Below, piece by piece: positions 40,488-49,042 of a stretch of DNA of 64,000 nt; the first letter of the stretch is position 1, and every line of letters begins with the position of its first letter. Origin of the DNA: an uncultured Clostridia bacterium (GTDB lineage: Bacteria; Bacillota; Clostridia; Christensenellales; UBA1750); NCBI GenBank assembly GCA_904393115.1, contig CAJFMX010000013.1, forward strand, positions 10,288 to 74,287. The letters are read 5' to 3'. The notes beneath the pieces were generated by a model. It was given only the letters and a program-made list of their open reading frames with translations. It searched no databases and was not told the origin of the DNA. A program made the position numbers and the translations under genes.

Positions 40488-41375
40488 ATGAAGGAAAAGC
40501 GCGTGGTCTTTACCGGCAGCGCAACGGCCATGGTGACGCCCTTTACCGGCGATGGCCTGAACCTAAAGACCCTGGACCAACTGGTGGACTATCAGCTCGC
40601 CGGGGGCACGGACGCGCTCGTCGTCTGCGGCACGACGGGCGAACCCTCCACCATGGACATCTCGGAGGAGGCCGTGGTCATCAGCCGGACCGTCGAGCGC
40701 GTGGGCGGGCGCGTGCCCGTCATCGCGGGCGCGGGCAGCAACGACACCGCCTTTGCCGTGCAGTCCGTCAAGCAGGCCAAGAACCTGGGGGCGGACGCGC
40801 TGCTGCTGGTCACGCCCTATTACAACAAGACCTCGCAGCAGGGCCTGATCCGGCACTTTTTGACCATCGCGGACGCGACGGACCTGCCCATCCTCCTCTA
40901 CAACGTGCCCAGCCGCACGGGGCTGAACCTTCTGCCCGCAACGCTCAAGGAGCTGGCCAAGCACGAGAACATCGTCGGCGTCAAGGAGGCCTCGGGCAAC
41001 ATCGAGCAGATCGCGGAGATCGCCTGCACCTGCCCGGAGCTCGCGCTCTACTCCGGAAACGACGACCAGGTCCTGCCCCTGCTCGCCCTGGGCGGAAAGG
41101 GCGTGATCTCGGTGGTGGCCAACCTCCTTCCGGGCAAGACGCACGACATGGTGCGCCTGTGGATGGAGGGCGACATCGAGGGCAGCCGCGCGCTGCAGTT
41201 TGAACTGTTCCCGCTCATCAAGGCGTTGTTCAGCGAGGTCAACCCCATCCCGGTCAAGACCGCGCTGTGCGACATGGGCTTTGACTGCGGGCCCCTGCGC
41301 CTGCCCCTGATCGAGATGCAGGAGGCCACCCACGCCCGCTTGCGCGAGGAGATGCACCGGATGGGCCTGCTCTAG
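40488..41375 (+). CDS. dapA: 4-hydroxy-tetrahydrodipicolinate synthase
   Basis: A 295-residue TIM-barrel lyase that condenses pyruvate with aspartate semialdehyde, the first step specific to lysine and diaminopimelate. TGSATAMVTPF opens the protein, CGTTGEPSTM near 45 and the YYNKTSQQGLIRHF strand near 106 (catalytic Tyr) follow, and the Schiff-base Lys lies in GVKEASGN near 160. ATG 40488 with AAGGGGAG is preferred to a GTG 30 bp upstream. It is controlled by the lysine riboswitch and followed after 28 bp by dapB. A GGGAGG-type hairpin lies in the leader at 40412-40437. Confidence 0.95.
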   Translation: MKEKRVVFTGSATAMVTPFTGDGLNLKTLDQLVDYQLAGGTDALVVCGTTGEPSTMDISEEAVVISRTVERVGGRVPVIAGAGSNDTAFAVQSVKQAKNLGADALLLVTPYYNKTSQQGLIRHFLTIADATDLPILLYNVPSRTGLNLLPATLKELAKHENIVGVKEASGNIEQIAEIACTCPELALYSGNDDQVLPLLALGGKGVISVVANLLPGKTHDMVRLWMEGDIEGSRALQFELFPLIKALFSEVNPIPVKTALCDMGFDCGPLRLPLIEMQEATHARLREEMHRMGLL

Positions 41376-41403
41376 GAGCTTTTTACGAAAAGGAGGTTTG
41401 ACC

Positions 41404-42600
41404 ATGGTTTCGATTCTCATCAACGGCGCGTGCGGCAAGATGGGCCGCGCGCTGGCCGAGGCCGCCGCGGCGCAGGGCGTTTCCGTCGTCGCGGGCGTGG
41501 ACCGCTACGCGGCCGGCGCCACCGCCTATTATCCCCTGTACGAGAACATCAACGACTGCAAGCTCGCGGCGGACGTGGTCGTGGACTTCTCCCGGCCGGA
41601 CGCGCTGCGCGACCTGATCCCCTACTGCACGCAGCGGGGCATGGGCCTCGTGCTGGCCACGACCGGCTACTCCGCCGAGGAGCTGGAGGCCATCGAGCGC
41701 GCCTCGCAGGTGATCCCGGTCTTTAAGACCGCGAACATGTCGCTGGGCATCAACGTGATGCTGGACCTTGTGCAAAAGGCGGCCAAGGCCCTGCCGGAGT
41801 TCGACATCGAGATCGTGGAAAAGCACCACAACGCCAAGGTGGACGCGCCCTCCGGCACGGCGCTGCTCATCGCCGACGCGATGAAGGAGGCCTGCCTTGC
41901 GGACAAGACCTACGTCTTCGGCCGGCACACCAAGACCCAGCGCCGCCAGCGCGAGGAGATCGGCATCCACGCCGTGCGCGGCGGCACGGTCACGGGCGAG
42001 CACGAGGTCTACTTCTTCGGCAACGACGAGACGATCGAGATCAAGCACGCCGCGGCCTCGCGCCGGATCTTCGCCCTGGGCGCGCTGCAGGCGGCGGCCT
42101 TCCTGCAGGGCAAAAAGCCCGGCCTCTACGACATGCGGGACGTGCTGCTGGAGAAGTCCGGCGTGACGAACCTCTATGCGGACGCGGCCCAGACGCTGCT
42201 GACGCTGCGCGGCCTCGGCTTTGGCCGGGAGACGGCCCGCGTCTTCTCCAGCCTTGCCGCATCGGAGGTCAACGTGGACATGATCTCCCAGGCCGCGCCC
42301 GCCGGGGGCAAGGTGGACCTCTCCTTCACCATCGCGCGCGCGGACCTGCCGCGCGCCAAGGAGGTGCTCGGCGCCCTGGGCCTCGCCCCGGAAGAGGACG
42401 GCCAGGTCTGCAAGATCGTGATCGAGGGCGTGGGCATGGAGCGCCAGCCCGGCGTCGCGGCAGGCGTGTTCGAGGCGCTGGAGGGCGCGGGCATCTCGCC
42501 CCGGCTCATCTCCACGTCGGAGACGAAGATCGGCGTGGCCGTGTCCTGCGCGGACGCCGACCGCGCCGCCCAGGTCCTGCGCGAGAAGTACGCGCTCTAA
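41404..42600 (+). CDS. dapB: Dihydrodipicolinate reductase fused to two aspartokinase-type ACT domains
   Basis: A 398-residue protein. Residues 1-247 are a complete DapB: nucleotide loop NGACGKMGRALAEA, LATTGYS, and the catalytic EKHHNAKVDAPSGTAL near 138, ending PGLYDMRDVL. It reduces dihydrodipicolinate with NAD(P)H. Normal DapB stops here (about 250 residues). The extra 150 residues form two ACT domains: ARVFSSLAASEVNVDMIS and VDLSFTIARADLPRA near 270-310, then GVGMERQPGVAAGVFEAL and ISTSETKIGVAVS near 342-385. These mirror the regulatory half of lysine-sensitive aspartokinases. The frame is uninterrupted, so this is not a frameshift artefact. Confidence 0.93.
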   Translation: MVSILINGACGKMGRALAEAAAAQGVSVVAGVDRYAAGATAYYPLYENINDCKLAADVVVDFSRPDALRDLIPYCTQRGMGLVLATTGYSAEELEAIERASQVIPVFKTANMSLGINVMLDLVQKAAKALPEFDIEIVEKHHNAKVDAPSGTALLIADAMKEACLADKTYVFGRHTKTQRRQREEIGIHAVRGGTVTGEHEVYFFGNDETIEIKHAAASRRIFALGALQAAAFLQGKKPGLYDMRDVLLEKSGVTNLYADAAQTLLTLRGLGFGRETARVFSSLAASEVNVDMISQAAPAGGKVDLSFTIARADLPRAKEVLGALGLAPEEDGQVCKIVIEGVGMERQPGVAAGVFEALEGAGISPRLISTSETKIGVAVSCADADRAAQVLREKYAL

Positions 42601-42624
42601 GACCTGCAAAAGCGCAGGAAACCC

Positions 42625-42653
42625 GCAGCGGCCGAAGGGATTTTCGCTGCTTT
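42625..42653 (+). terminator. Possible terminator of dapAB
   Basis: Weak hairpin GCAGCG/CGCTGC (42625-42630 with 42645-42650) followed by TTT, with a second small hairpin CCTGC/GCAGG just before. It abuts the convergent DUF1002 gene. Confidence 0.4.
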
Positions 42654-43524
42654 AGCGGAAGAGGCCCGTCAGCCAGGACCAGAAGCCCTGGAACGCGCTC
42701 TCGATGCGCGACCAGAGGCCGCTCGCCTGCTCGGAGAGGTTCTGCAGGCGCTGGAAGTTGTTCACCAGGCCCTGCAGCTGGCTCGCGAGCTGCTCCGGGT
42801 CCAGATCGAGCTGCGCGATGCGCACGCCGAGGTTTGTGATCTGGTCGATCTGCTCGTCCGTGAGGTCCACGCCGAGCTGGCGCGCGCCCTCGACCACGTA
42901 CGGGCGCAGGGAGTCAAAGTCCGTCAGGTTGTAGTCCGCGATGGCTTGCTTGACCATGGCGATGAGCTCCACCGCCTGGTCGGAGCCGATGATGTCGGCA
43001 AGGTCGCCGGTCAGGACCATCTCGCTGCCGGCGGCGGCCTTGGCCGCTGCGCTCAGCTCCGTGCCTGCCGCGCTCTCATAGGCCTTGAGGATGCCCGCCA
43101 GCGCCGCCGTGCCCGAGACCGGAACCGGCGCGGCCACGACAATGACCGCGTCCTGCACGCCGGCGGTGGACAGGGCCGAGGCGTACATCTGCGGCGTGAC
43201 CCAGTCGATGTTGTAGACCGTCACCGCGATGCCCGCGCCCTCCTGCGCGAGCGTCACCCGCGCCGAGGAGAGCGAGCGCGAGCCGATCTTCTCGGCCGGG
43301 ACGATGTCCCCGAGCAGCGAGACCTCGTCCTCGTGCGTCACGGGGATGAGCGTATCCGTCGCCGGGTCCGCCTCCAGCAGGTCCAGAACCAGGGTGTATT
43401 GCTCGCTCGTCAGGTCCTCGCCGTAGCAGGTGATGCTGGCGGAGTCCGCCTGCACCGCCTGCGGCAGCAGGAGCGCGAGCAGGAGCAGCAGCGCCGCGAC
43501 GCGGCGCCTCATGCGCACGTTCAT
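42652..43524 (-). CDS. DUF1002 secreted protein
   Basis: A 290-residue exported protein with a signal peptide (hydrophobic stretch VAALLLLLALLLPQAVQA). It matches the DUF1002/YpuA family seen in many Bacillota: SITCYGEDLTSEQ, VARVTLAQEGAGIAVTVYNI-type strands, and YASALSTAGVQDAVIVVAAP. The last 60 residues (FQRLQNLSEQASGLWSRIES) form an amphipathic helix with a Trp-rich end. Function of the family is unknown to me; an extracellular or cell-wall role is likely. ATG 43524 has AGGAGGA upstream. Confidence 0.83.
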   Translation of the reverse strand: MNVRMRRRVAALLLLLALLLPQAVQADSASITCYGEDLTSEQYTLVLDLLEADPATDTLIPVTHEDEVSLLGDIVPAEKIGSRSLSSARVTLAQEGAGIAVTVYNIDWVTPQMYASALSTAGVQDAVIVVAAPVPVSGTAALAGILKAYESAAGTELSAAAKAAAGSEMVLTGDLADIIGSDQAVELIAMVKQAIADYNLTDFDSLRPYVVEGARQLGVDLTDEQIDQITNLGVRIAQLDLDPEQLASQLQGLVNNFQRLQNLSEQASGLWSRIESAFQGFWSWLTGLFR

Positions 43525-43650
43525 GTCCGTTCCTCCTCCTATGTGGATCCATATGGAAACATTTATGCGCTTTCTCACGTTTATATGACGCGGCAGTGTG
43601 CCGTTGCGTTGCAGGCAGATAGAAAAAGAGAGAAATCGAGGCGAGAGAAA

Positions 43651-44229
43651 ATGCAACCGACGAGAGAACAGGCTTGGGAATGGCTGAAGGAATACACCAA
43701 GAGCGAGGCGCTGCGCCGCCACGCCCTGACGGTGGAGGGCTGCATGCGCCACTTTGCGGCGCTTGCGGGCGAGGACGCGGAGCTCTGGGGCGTCGTGGGC
43801 CTTCTGCACGACCTGGACTATGAACAGTATCCCGACGAGCACTGCAAGAAGGTGCAGGAGATCCTGCGGGAAAAGGACGTCGATCCCGCGATCATCCGCG
43901 CGGTGGCCAGCCACGGCTTTGGCATTTGCAGCGACATCGAGCCCGAGAGCAGGATGGAGAAGACGCTCTACGCCATCGACGAGCTGACCGGCCTCATCAC
44001 GGCCGCGGCCATCATGCGCCCGAGCAAGAGCGTGATGGACCTGGAGCTCAAGTCCGTCAAGAAGAAGTACAAGACGCCGTCCTTTGCCGCGGGGGTCAAC
44101 CGCGCGGTCATCGAGCAGGGCGCGCAGCGGCTGGGCACCACGGTGGACGAGCTCATCACCCAGTGCATCCTCGGCATGCGCGAATGCGCGCCCGCCATCG
44201 GCCTTGCGGGGGACGCGCCCGAGGCATGA
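43651..44229 (+). CDS. HD-domain phosphohydrolase
   Basis: A 192-residue protein of the HD superfamily. It has RRHALTVEGCMRHFA near residue 22 (first His), LLHDLDYEQYPDEHCKK near 51 (HD metal pair) and AVASHGF near 87. The compact form matches small HDIG proteins that hydrolyse phosphorylated nucleotides or related substrates; the substrate is unknown. Its ribosome site is weak (GAGGCGAGAG). The last codons overlap the WYL regulator gene by ATGA, implying shared translation. Its 125-bp upstream gap is AT-rich and has an ATGTGGATCCATAT palindrome near 43541. Confidence 0.85.
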   Translation: MQPTREQAWEWLKEYTKSEALRRHALTVEGCMRHFAALAGEDAELWGVVGLLHDLDYEQYPDEHCKKVQEILREKDVDPAIIRAVASHGFGICSDIEPESRMEKTLYAIDELTGLITAAAIMRPSKSVMDLELKSVKKKYKTPSFAAGVNRAVIEQGAQRLGTTVDELITQCILGMRECAPAIGLAGDAPEA

Positions 44230-45110
44230 CCAGCGACCGGCTGCTCGGCATCCTCACCATCCTGCTGCGGCAGGGCCGCGCGACCGCGCCGGAGCTCGCC
44301 GCGCGCTTTGAGGTCTCGCGCCGCACGATCAATCGGGACATCGACCGGCTCTGCCAGGCGGGAATCCCGGTGGAGTCCCGCGCAGGGTACGGCGGCGGCT
44401 TCTCCATCCGCGAGGGCTACCGCCTGCCGGAAAACCTGCTCACGGCGGAGGAGATGGAGGCGATCTTTGCCGGCGTGCAGGGGCTGGACAGCGTGGCGCA
44501 GGCCGCGCACGCCCCGTCGCTGCGGGACAAGCTCGCGCCGCCGGAGGAGGACTGGATCTCCATCGACCTGGGCGCCTGCGGGGACGAGGCGCTGGCGCAG
44601 CGCTTTGCGCAGATCCGGGCGGCGATTCGGGAGCGGCACGTGCTCGAGATCCGCTACCTCTATGCAAACGGGGACAGCGTCCGGCGCGTGGAGCCGCACC
44701 GCCTGGTCTACCGGTGGGGCGGCTGGTACCTTGCGGCGTTTTGCCGGCTGCGCGGGGACTGGCGGCTCTTCCGGCTGGGCCGCATCCGCGCCCTGGAGGG
44801 GGCGCAGGAGCGCTTTGCGCGCCGGCCCGTGCCGGAGGCCATGCTCCTGCCGGACCCAAACGCGCCCCTGTACCCGCTCGCGGGGCGCCTGAACCCCCAG
44901 TGCCGCCACTACGCCCTGGAGGAGGGCGCGCAGGTCGAGGAGGGGCCGGACGGCTGGCTGCGCGTCCGCCTGGACTTTGCAAACCCCGAGGCGCGCCTGC
45001 GCTGGGCGCTGCGCTTCGGCGACGACCTCGAGGTGACGGAACCCGAATCGCTCCGGCAGGAGATCGCGCGCCGCGCGGAAACTCTTCTGCGCCGCACAAA
45101 GGGAACATGA
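44226..45110 (+). CDS. WYL-domain (YafY-type) transcriptional regulator
   Basis: A 294-residue regulator. N-terminal HTH_11: TAPELAARFEVSRRTINRDI near residues 19-38 with AGYGGGFSIREGY as the wing. The WYL domain spans about 125-200, with LEIRYLYANGDSVRRVEPHR and WYLAAFCRLRGDWRLFRLGR. A WCX-type C-terminal segment follows to residue 290. WYL proteins sense ligands, often nucleic-acid fragments, and control DNA-damage or other stress genes. It is coupled to the HD gene. A 16-bp inverted repeat spans its stop codon and the promoter of the next gene, which may be its operator. Confidence 0.9.
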   Translation: MTSDRLLGILTILLRQGRATAPELAARFEVSRRTINRDIDRLCQAGIPVESRAGYGGGFSIREGYRLPENLLTAEEMEAIFAGVQGLDSVAQAAHAPSLRDKLAPPEEDWISIDLGACGDEALAQRFAQIRAAIRERHVLEIRYLYANGDSVRRVEPHRLVYRWGGWYLAAFCRLRGDWRLFRLGRIRALEGAQERFARRPVPEAMLLPDPNAPLYPLAGRLNPQCRHYALEEGAQVEEGPDGWLRVRLDFANPEARLRWALRFGDDLEVTEPESLRQEIARRAETLLRRTKGT

Positions 45111-45141
45111 CATTACGCTGTCATGTTCCCTTTGCTATACT
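45097..45141 (+). promoter_or_regulatory. 16-bp inverted repeat overlapping the DUF3795 promoter
   Basis: CAAAGGGAACATGACA (45097-45112) and its exact complement (45119-45134) flank TTACGC. The -10 TATACT (45136-45141) follows directly, and TTACGC sits 17 bp from it at the -35 position. It includes the WYL stop codon. It may be an operator or a terminator-like hairpin; no T-run follows. Confidence 0.7.
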
Positions 45142-45164
45142 TGCGGCGGAAGGAGGGGAGGACC

Positions 45165-45422
45165 ATGGAATCCCGATGCGGAATCCTTTGCAGCGCGTGT
45201 ACCTACCGGGAGAAGACGGGCTGCACGGGCTGCCGGAACCAGCAGCCGTTCTGGGGCGCGTGCCCGGTCCGGGGCTGCTGCGAGGCGCGCGGCCACGACC
45301 ACTGCGGCGTGTGCGGCGACTTCGTCTGCAAGCTGCTGCACAGCTTCGCCTACGACGCGGAGCACGGCGACGGCGCCGGGGCGCGCCTGGAGACCTGCCG
45401 CAGGTGGGCAAAGGGCGACTGA
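45165..45422 (+). CDS. DUF3795 Cys-rich protein
   Basis: An 85-residue protein with twelve cysteines: CGILCSACTYREKTGCTGC, then CPVRGCCEARG and CGVCGDFVCKLL. These are typical of the DUF3795 zinc- or iron-sulfur-binding family, small proteins of unknown role. ATG 45165 has AGGAGGGG upstream. It may be controlled by the upstream WYL regulator through the inverted repeat. Confidence 0.85.
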   Translation: MESRCGILCSACTYREKTGCTGCRNQQPFWGACPVRGCCEARGHDHCGVCGDFVCKLLHSFAYDAEHGDGAGARLETCRRWAKGD

Positions 45423-45425
45423 CGC

Positions 45426-45465
45426 AGAGCGGGAGCGGAAGGCAAACACCTTCCGCTCCCGCTCT
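45426..45465. terminator. Bidirectional hairpin between convergent genes
   Basis: 17-bp perfect stem AGAGCGGGAGCGGAAGG and complement around CAAACA. No T-run follows on either strand, so its efficiency is uncertain. Confidence 0.6.
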
Positions 45466-45478
45466 ATATGGGACGAGG

Positions 45479-47269
45479 TCAGGAGACCTGTTTGTCCAGG
45501 ATGCGGTCGACGACGAGCTGGCGGAACTTGGGCGACAGGCTGGCGAAGTAGGCGCTGAAGCCCGTCACGCGCACCACCAGGTCGGGGTAGAGCGAGGGGT
45601 CCTCGTGCGCGGCGCGCACGCGCTCGGCGTCGATGACGTTGAGGTTGATGAGCGTGCCGCCTTGCGCGAAGTGGTCCTCGATCAGGGCCATGACCAGCTC
45701 GATTCCCTCCTCCTCCGTGGTCACGGAGGGCTCGAGCTCGATCTGCATGGGCGCGGTGTTGCCGTAGCCCGGCTGCACGGAGGCGATGGCCGCGCTCATG
45801 GCGGTGGCGGCGCCGTCCTTGCGGAAGCCGGGGTTGGGGTTTGCGCCGTGGGAGATGGGCTCCCCGGCGCGGCGGCCGTTGGGGGTGGCGCCGAGCGTCG
45901 CGCCCATGGTCAGCGTGTTCGCCCAGGAGAACAGGCCGGGAACCATCTGGAAGCCGTGCACGGGCGTGCGCTGCGCCTTGACCTCCCGCGTGAAGATCTG
46001 GGAAAGGCGCACGGCCAGGTCGTCCGCGTCGCTGCCGCCCTTGCCGTAGCGGTCCACGTTCTGCAGGAAGAGGCGCGCGCGCTCGCCCTCCGGCCCCTCC
46101 CAGTTGGTGTCCAGGTAGTGCAGGAGCTGGGCGTAGGTGAAGCGGTGCTCGCGCAGGACGCGCTGGCGGATGGCCGCCAGGCTGTCCGCCGCAACGGCCA
46201 GGGCCGAGCCGTCGATGCACCACAGATAGTGTTCCACGCCGCCGCCCGAGGCGTCCAGGCCCTTTTCGATGGTCCCGTGGCACATCAGGTCCAGCGGGAG
46301 CTCGGGCACGTTGCGGATTTGGTTGTCGTAGTGGAAGTCAAAGCCCTTGGCCAGCGTCTGGATCGCGATGCGCAGGTGCTCGGTGTACAGGTCGAGGATC
46401 TGGTCGATGCTCGGCTCGCCGTATTTCTCCACGGCCTCGCGCAGGGCGATGTCCAGCACAACGGAGAAGTTGATCTTGACGCAGTCCATCATGGAGTATT
46501 CGCGCCCGGGGATGGCCAGCCAGTGGCAGCCGGAATTCGTGCGCATGCGCGCGTCCTCGATGGACACGCCCTCGTTGCGGACCAGGCCGCGCACGAGCGT
46601 CTCCATGCCCACAAAGCGCGGGTTCCCGTTCTTGTCCGCAAACTGGTACTCCACGGACTTGCGCAGCAGGTTGCGGTCCAAGCCCTTGCCCACGCAGACG
46701 CCTACGTTGGAAGGGAGCTTGAGCCGGTGCACGGCCTCGAGCACCAGGTAGGAGACGGGGTTGGTGGCGTCGCTGCCGTCGCGGTTGTAGCCGCCCAGGT
46801 GCATATAGGCGGTGTCCCGCAGCAGCAGGCACGCGATGAGGAAGACGGCGCGCTCGTCGTCCAGGGTCCCGGCGGCCGTCTCCCGCGCGTAGTAGGGGTA
46901 GAGCAGCGCGTCCAGCCGGCCCAGGGAGCCGCTGCCGTTGTAGGAGCGGCAGGCCATCTGGTACCAGAGGAGGAATTGGCACGCCTCCTCAAACGTCTCG
47001 GGCTCTGCGTGCGCGATCTTGCGGTTGAGCGCGCACAGGTGGCGCAGGTGCGCGGCGATCTCCGGGTCCGGAACGCCCGCCGCCAGCTGCGCCGCGATGC
47101 CGGAATAGGTGTCGATGCCGCGGGTGAAGGCGGCCGCCTTCCCGTTGCAGAACATGCCCTGGTGGTCGGTGATGTTCATGACGTCCTTGGCCACATAGCC
47201 CGCCTCGTACCACTGGCGCGCGGCGTGGTAGTCATAGAGCGGGTCCTCCGCGGGAAGGAGCGCGACGTA
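45479..47269 (-). pseudogene. N-terminally truncated glycyl-radical enzyme (pyruvate formate-lyase family)
   Basis: The frame is open from a TAA at 47270 to the stop at 45479, about 597 codons; the first usable start is GTG 47194 (571 residues). Family members have about 780-850 residues, so roughly 200 N-terminal residues are absent and no ribosome site is seen. The glycine-radical loop VVRVTGFSAYF near the end is intact. The active-site region reads RTNSGCHWLAIPGREYSMMD, where many relatives have GCxE, so the substrate class is unclear. No activating enzyme is in the window. The break coincides with the terminator of the upstream lipoprotein gene, 25 bp away. Confidence 0.8.
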
Positions 47270-47292
47270 TTAATGCGAAATTTTTGGGAAAC

Positions 47293-47329
47293 AAAAAGGA
47301 GAACAGGACGAAATTCGGTCCTGTTCTCC
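47293..47329 (-). terminator. Terminator of the lipoprotein gene
   Basis: Stem GGAGAACAGGAC/GTCCTGTTCTCC (47298-47329) with five T after it on the minus strand. Confidence 0.8.
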
Positions 47330-47359
47330 GCATGGGGGATGCGCGCGGGGCGCTTTGTT

Positions 47360-47827
47360 TTATTCCACCGTCAGGTAATAGGCGGCCCACTGCGAGGCGA
47401 TGCCGTTGCCGCCGATGACGTAGAGCTCGAGCAGCTGCGCGCCGGCGGGGACTTCCACCTCCACGGACTCGCCCTGCACGGTCGTGGTCTTGCCGCCGTC
47501 AAAGCGGTAGCAGACGCTCGTGATGCCGCTGGAGTGCGTGCCGGAGAGGGTCAGCGTCGCGCCCGCGGGCACGGTGTTGAGGACGGCGTATTCGGGGACG
47601 GCATTCTCGTCCGGCTCCGCGGTGGCCTCCGCGGTGGGCGCGGCGGAAGCCTCCGCCGTCTCCTCGGGCTCTACCGTGGCCTCCAGGGCCTCACCGTTCA
47701 GCGTGACCACGACCGTCGGGCGGTCGATCTGCGACTCGTCCAGCGCGGGGGCGGCCGCAACGCAGCCCGTGAGCAGCAGCGCACCCGCAAGCGCGAGCGC
47801 AAGAATGGCAGCGAGTTTCTTCATCAT
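47360..47827 (-). CDS. Small lipoprotein of unknown function
   Basis: A 155-residue lipoprotein: signal segment KLAAILALALAGALLLTGC ends in the lipobox LTGC. A disordered Glu/Ala/Pro/Thr linker follows (EPEETAEASAAPTAEATAE), then a domain of about 80 residues (YAVLNTVPAGATLTLSGT, ... QLLELYVIGGNGIASQW) that looks like an immunoglobulin-type or fibronectin-type beta sandwich. No family is recognised. It follows the dipeptide epimerase gene after 24 bp on the same strand, so it may bind or help take up peptides; this is speculation. Confidence 0.75.
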   Translation of the reverse strand: MMKKLAAILALALAGALLLTGCVAAAPALDESQIDRPTVVVTLNGEALEATVEPEETAEASAAPTAEATAEPDENAVPEYAVLNTVPAGATLTLSGTHSSGITSVCYRFDGGKTTTVQGESVEVEVPAGAQLLELYVIGGNGIASQWAAYYLTVE

Positions 47828-47851
47828 GATCGGGGATTCTCCTTCGTTTTC

Positions 47852-48946
47852 CTAGATATTTAAGGGGATGAGCCCTTCCACGCGCTCGATGCCAAGGCCC
47901 GGCGCGTCGGGTACGGTGATCTTGCTGTCGGCAAAGACCGCGCCGCCCACCACCGGGTTTTCGCGGCAGAGAGCGGGGCCGTCCAGGTCGATGCGGGTGA
48001 TGACGCCGCGGGCCAGGGCCGCGTGCGCCGCGGCGGTGACGGCGATGTTGCCCTCGAGCATGCAGCCCATCATGCACTCCGCGCCAAAGGTCTTGGCGAT
48101 GGAGGCGATGGTCATGGCGTTGTAGAGGCCGCCGGTCTTCATCAGCTTGATGTTGACAAGGTCCGCCGCGTGCGTCTGCAGGATGTGGACGGCGTCCGCA
48201 GCGGAGAAGACGCTCTCGTCTGCCAGGATCGGCGTGTGCACGCGCTCGGTCACGTAGCGCAGGCCGTCCACGTCGTGCGCCTTGACGGGCTGCTCGACGA
48301 GCTCGGCGTTCAGCCCCGCGTCCTCCAGCCGGCCGATGATGCGCACCGCCTGGCGGGGCGTCCAGCCCTGGTTGGCGTCCACGCGCAGCACGGTGTCCGC
48401 GGGCACGGCCGAGCGGATCGCCGAAAGGCGCGCAAGGTCCAGCTCCACGTCGGTTCCGACCTTGACCTTGAGGATGCGGAAGCCGCGGCTGCAGGCGGCC
48501 AGGGAGTCGGCGACCATGGTGTCCACGTCGTTGACGCTGATGGTGATGTCCGTCTCCAGGCTCTCCCGCGCGCCGCCGAGCAGCTTGTAGAGCGGGATGC
48601 CCCACTTCTTGCCGATCAGGTCGTAGACCGCCATCTCCACCGCGGCCTTGGCCGAGGTGTTGTGGACCATCGCGCCCTCGATGGCGTCGTGCATCTCGTC
48701 CGCGTTCGTCACCTCGCGGCCGAGGATCTTGGGCGCGAGGAAGTCGCGGATGGCGCCCGCGATGGAGGGAATCGTGTCGCCCGTGATGACGGCCGTGGGC
48801 GGCGCCTCGCCAAAGCCCAGGGCGCCCTCGTCCGTCTCCAGCGTCACGACGACGTTTTCCATGTTTTCCACCGTGCGCAGCGCGGTCTTAAAGGGCGTGA
48901 GAAGCGGTATCTTCATCGTGTACAGATGGACAGCGGTTATCTTCAT
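47852..48946 (-). CDS. Dipeptide epimerase (enolase superfamily)
   Basis: A 364-residue enolase-superfamily enzyme of the L-Ala-D/L-Glu epimerase type. Catalytic Lys pair: LKVKVG near 162 and INIKLMKTGG-like NIKLMKTGG near 270. Metal ligands: Asp of RVDANQGW near 192, Glu of ELVEQP near 220 and Asp of LADESVF near 245. The lid end is MMGCMLEGN. It would interconvert epimers of dipeptides during murein-peptide or dietary peptide use. Two possible starts (MKITAV and MKIPLL) exist; the longer has AGGGGAAAG upstream. Confidence 0.9.
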   Translation of the reverse strand: MKITAVHLYTMKIPLLTPFKTALRTVENMENVVVTLETDEGALGFGEAPPTAVITGDTIPSIAGAIRDFLAPKILGREVTNADEMHDAIEGAMVHNTSAKAAVEMAVYDLIGKKWGIPLYKLLGGARESLETDITISVNDVDTMVADSLAACSRGFRILKVKVGTDVELDLARLSAIRSAVPADTVLRVDANQGWTPRQAVRIIGRLEDAGLNAELVEQPVKAHDVDGLRYVTERVHTPILADESVFSAADAVHILQTHAADLVNIKLMKTGGLYNAMTIASIAKTFGAECMMGCMLEGNIAVTAAAHAALARGVITRIDLDGPALCRENPVVGGAVFADSKITVPDAPGLGIERVEGLIPLNI

Positions 48947-49042
48947 CTTTCCCCTGCTCCTTTGCCGTGGTCTTCAAACTGCAATCCATTATACGACAAA
49001 ACGCCGGCCGAAACAAGACGGCCGGCGCGCTTCGCCAAAAGT

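Noticed and set aside
42946..43650. N-terminal extension of the HD-domain protein
   Set aside because: The extension is antisense to the DUF1002 gene; the HD family pattern starts at ATG 43651.
44714..47863. A 1000-codon plus-strand frame
   Set aside because: It covers the real WYL and DUF3795 genes in another frame and is antisense to the glycyl-radical gene; no domain is visible.
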